DNA from: Granulicella arctica
GTDB lineage: Bacteria > Acidobacteriota > Terriglobia > Terriglobales > Acidobacteriaceae
DNA length: 64,000 bases
Assembly (NCBI RefSeq): GCF_025685605.1
Contig: NZ_JAGTUT010000001.1
Span: forward strand, 1,054,001 to 1,118,000
Direction of reading: 5' to 3'
The position numbers and the translations under genes are program-made. This document shows positions 63,091-64,000 of this stretch, one piece after another (position 1 is the first letter of the stretch; each line of letters starts with the position of its first letter). Below the pieces are notes generated by a model, which was given only the letters and a program-made list of their open reading frames with translations, had not been told where the DNA came from and did no database searches.

Positions 63091-63464
63091 TCAAACGCTC
63101 TCCGGATTGACGAACGTGTACAGCGCGGTCAACTTACCGCCTTCCACCACACCGACATCGATCCCTGAAATCTGTTGTGGCTTACCGGTCGGGCCGTAGG
63201 CCCATGGGAGATAACCTATGCCATGCTGGGATTAACAGGCCCAGAAACCGAGAAGGAGAAGCCTGGAAAGGAATCAAAAAGCCTTTCGACGGCTTGGTCG
63301 ATCTTTTCCCGGCCTTGATGGGCTCCTTCCGGATCAATAAAGACCGCGTTCTCCGACCACAGCTCGCTCAACAGCTTGCGACGAGTGATGCCATTCCTCT
63401 CGTTGAAAAGCTCCAGTAAGTTCCGGATTAGAAGATCCCCTTCGAAACCATTAGCTGCGGTCAT
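63091..63464 (-). pseudogene. SnoaL-like (NTF2-fold) gene with a frameshift
   Basis: From ATG 63464 the frame encodes MTAANGFEGD, ELFNERNGITRRKLLSELWS and GREKIDQAVERLFDSFPGFS, then stops at 63216. A one-base shift near 63230 gives the expected ending QHGIGYLPWAYGPTGKPQQI then SGIDVGVVEGGKLTALYTFV, with stop at 63091. The gene is about 125 codons when repaired; as read, the C-terminal third is lost. Confidence 0.75.
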
Positions 63465-63620
63465 AATCTCTCTTCTCCCTTGCTTCCTGTGATGAGCCAT
63501 ACCTGCGACATTGAGAATCACTCCCTTCATGAAATTTAGATCAACCGCGTAGCAACTTCCGTTTGAAATGAGGCTGAGCTTCAGCCTTTCTGGGTTGGCC
63601 GCAGCACTTCAAAACCGCAA

Positions 63621-64000
63621 CTAATGCTCCTGGACGGACGCGGTATTAGACAAGAAAACGTGTGTGAGTTGCTTCTCGAGATTGGGAAGTAAGTCTGGGA
63701 ACGGGTTTGGGCTCACCAATACAATCGACATGACGTCCGAAGTTGTCGCAACCATCACCGTTTGAGCATTTGCGTCGCCGCTGTCCACGATGGGTGTGAC
63801 TGCTCTCAGACGGATAGAACCGAACTCCGTGGGGCCAGGAAAGTTGCCGAAGTTGGAGATCATCAGATCGTGTGAGTGAGCACTCGCAAGCGAGACGGCT
63901 TCCGCAATGGAGCGCTCCGCGGCGAGGAAGTCGTGTAGCGGCGTCAGGTTTGCCACAAGACCTTTGACCGTGCGGATTTCTTTGACTCCTTCACTACAAA
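63621..64000 (-). CDS. C-terminal part of a condensation/acyltransferase-like protein (5' end outside window)
   Basis: The frame is open to the window edge; an internal ATG at 63956 (MANLTPLH) is unlikely to be the start because upstream codons (GVKEIRTVKGLVA) read on. The segment HDLMISNFGNFPGPTEFGSI followed by RLRAVTPIVDSGDANAQTVM resembles the end of condensation-domain or alcohol-acyltransferase proteins, where DLVVSNLG-like text recurs. The catalytic HHxxxD would be upstream. Family assignment is tentative. Confidence 0.55.
   Translation of the reverse strand, partial: CSEGVKEIRTVKGLVANLTPLHDFLAAERSIAEAVSLASAHSHDLMISNFGNFPGPTEFGSIRLRAVTPIVDSGDANAQTVMVATTSDVMSIVLVSPNPFPDLLPNLEKQLTHVFLSNTASVQEH

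Noticed and set aside
1..64000. CRISPR arrays
   Set aside because: No regularly spaced direct repeats with variable spacers were seen, and no cas-like genes.
1..64000. tRNA or rRNA genes as integration sites
   Set aside because: No stretch matching a full cloverleaf or rRNA core was recognised by eye; a dedicated tRNA search would settle it.

Overview
The window looks like part of an Acidobacteriota (Terriglobia-type) chromosome that carries a large integrated conjugative or plasmid-like region. That assignment is inferred from moderately high GC, the style of the exported proteins and the gene content; no rRNA or tRNA gene was seen to confirm it. Many mobile elements, broken genes and strand switches mark 1-46 kb as accessory DNA.

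1-3.5 kb is the 3' part of a MobF relaxase-helicase. 3.6-16.3 kb reads as a defence or conflict island: an uncharacterised two-gene cassette, a RES toxin with an unusually long antitoxin, a PD-(D/E)XK-like nuclease, a DUF4062 (TIR-like) protein and a 1,698-residue nuclease-STAND NTPase of Avs-like layout. 16.3-21.0 kb is a nest: a broken gene fragment beside a group II intron whose reverse transcriptase is interrupted by a 2.2-kb element with 25-bp perfect inverted repeats and a serine recombinase. Removing that element restores the reverse transcriptase frame exactly.

21.6-30.5 kb is metabolic cargo. It holds a five-gene minus-strand run (NmrA-like oxidoreductase, small isomerase-like protein, membrane protein, alpha/beta hydrolase, Tat-exported protein) next to a GlxA-type activator. 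A second minus-strand run (two epoxide-hydrolase-like enzymes and a VOC protein) faces a MarR-PDZ fusion regulator across a perfect palindrome. 30.5-33.0 kb is an IS91-type element with a frameshifted tyrosine recombinase. 33.2-40.7 kb has an HExxH protein, a NACHT NTPase with an Mrr-like N-terminus and a PHP-SMC-type ATPase. An IS481 element follows, then a plasmid-style block (ArdC-like antirestriction protein, small conserved protein, ParB-like protein).

45.9-64 kb looks more chromosomal: HxlR regulators around a SnoaL-like protein, a PanE-like reductase, an MHS-type transporter, an exported amidohydrolase, an XRE regulator with two membrane proteins, a four-gene YtrA/ABC operon with a possible leaderless start, a secreted esterase, and several decayed genes (DUF885 peptidase, ankyrin fragment, SnoaL-like). 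No CRISPR array was seen.
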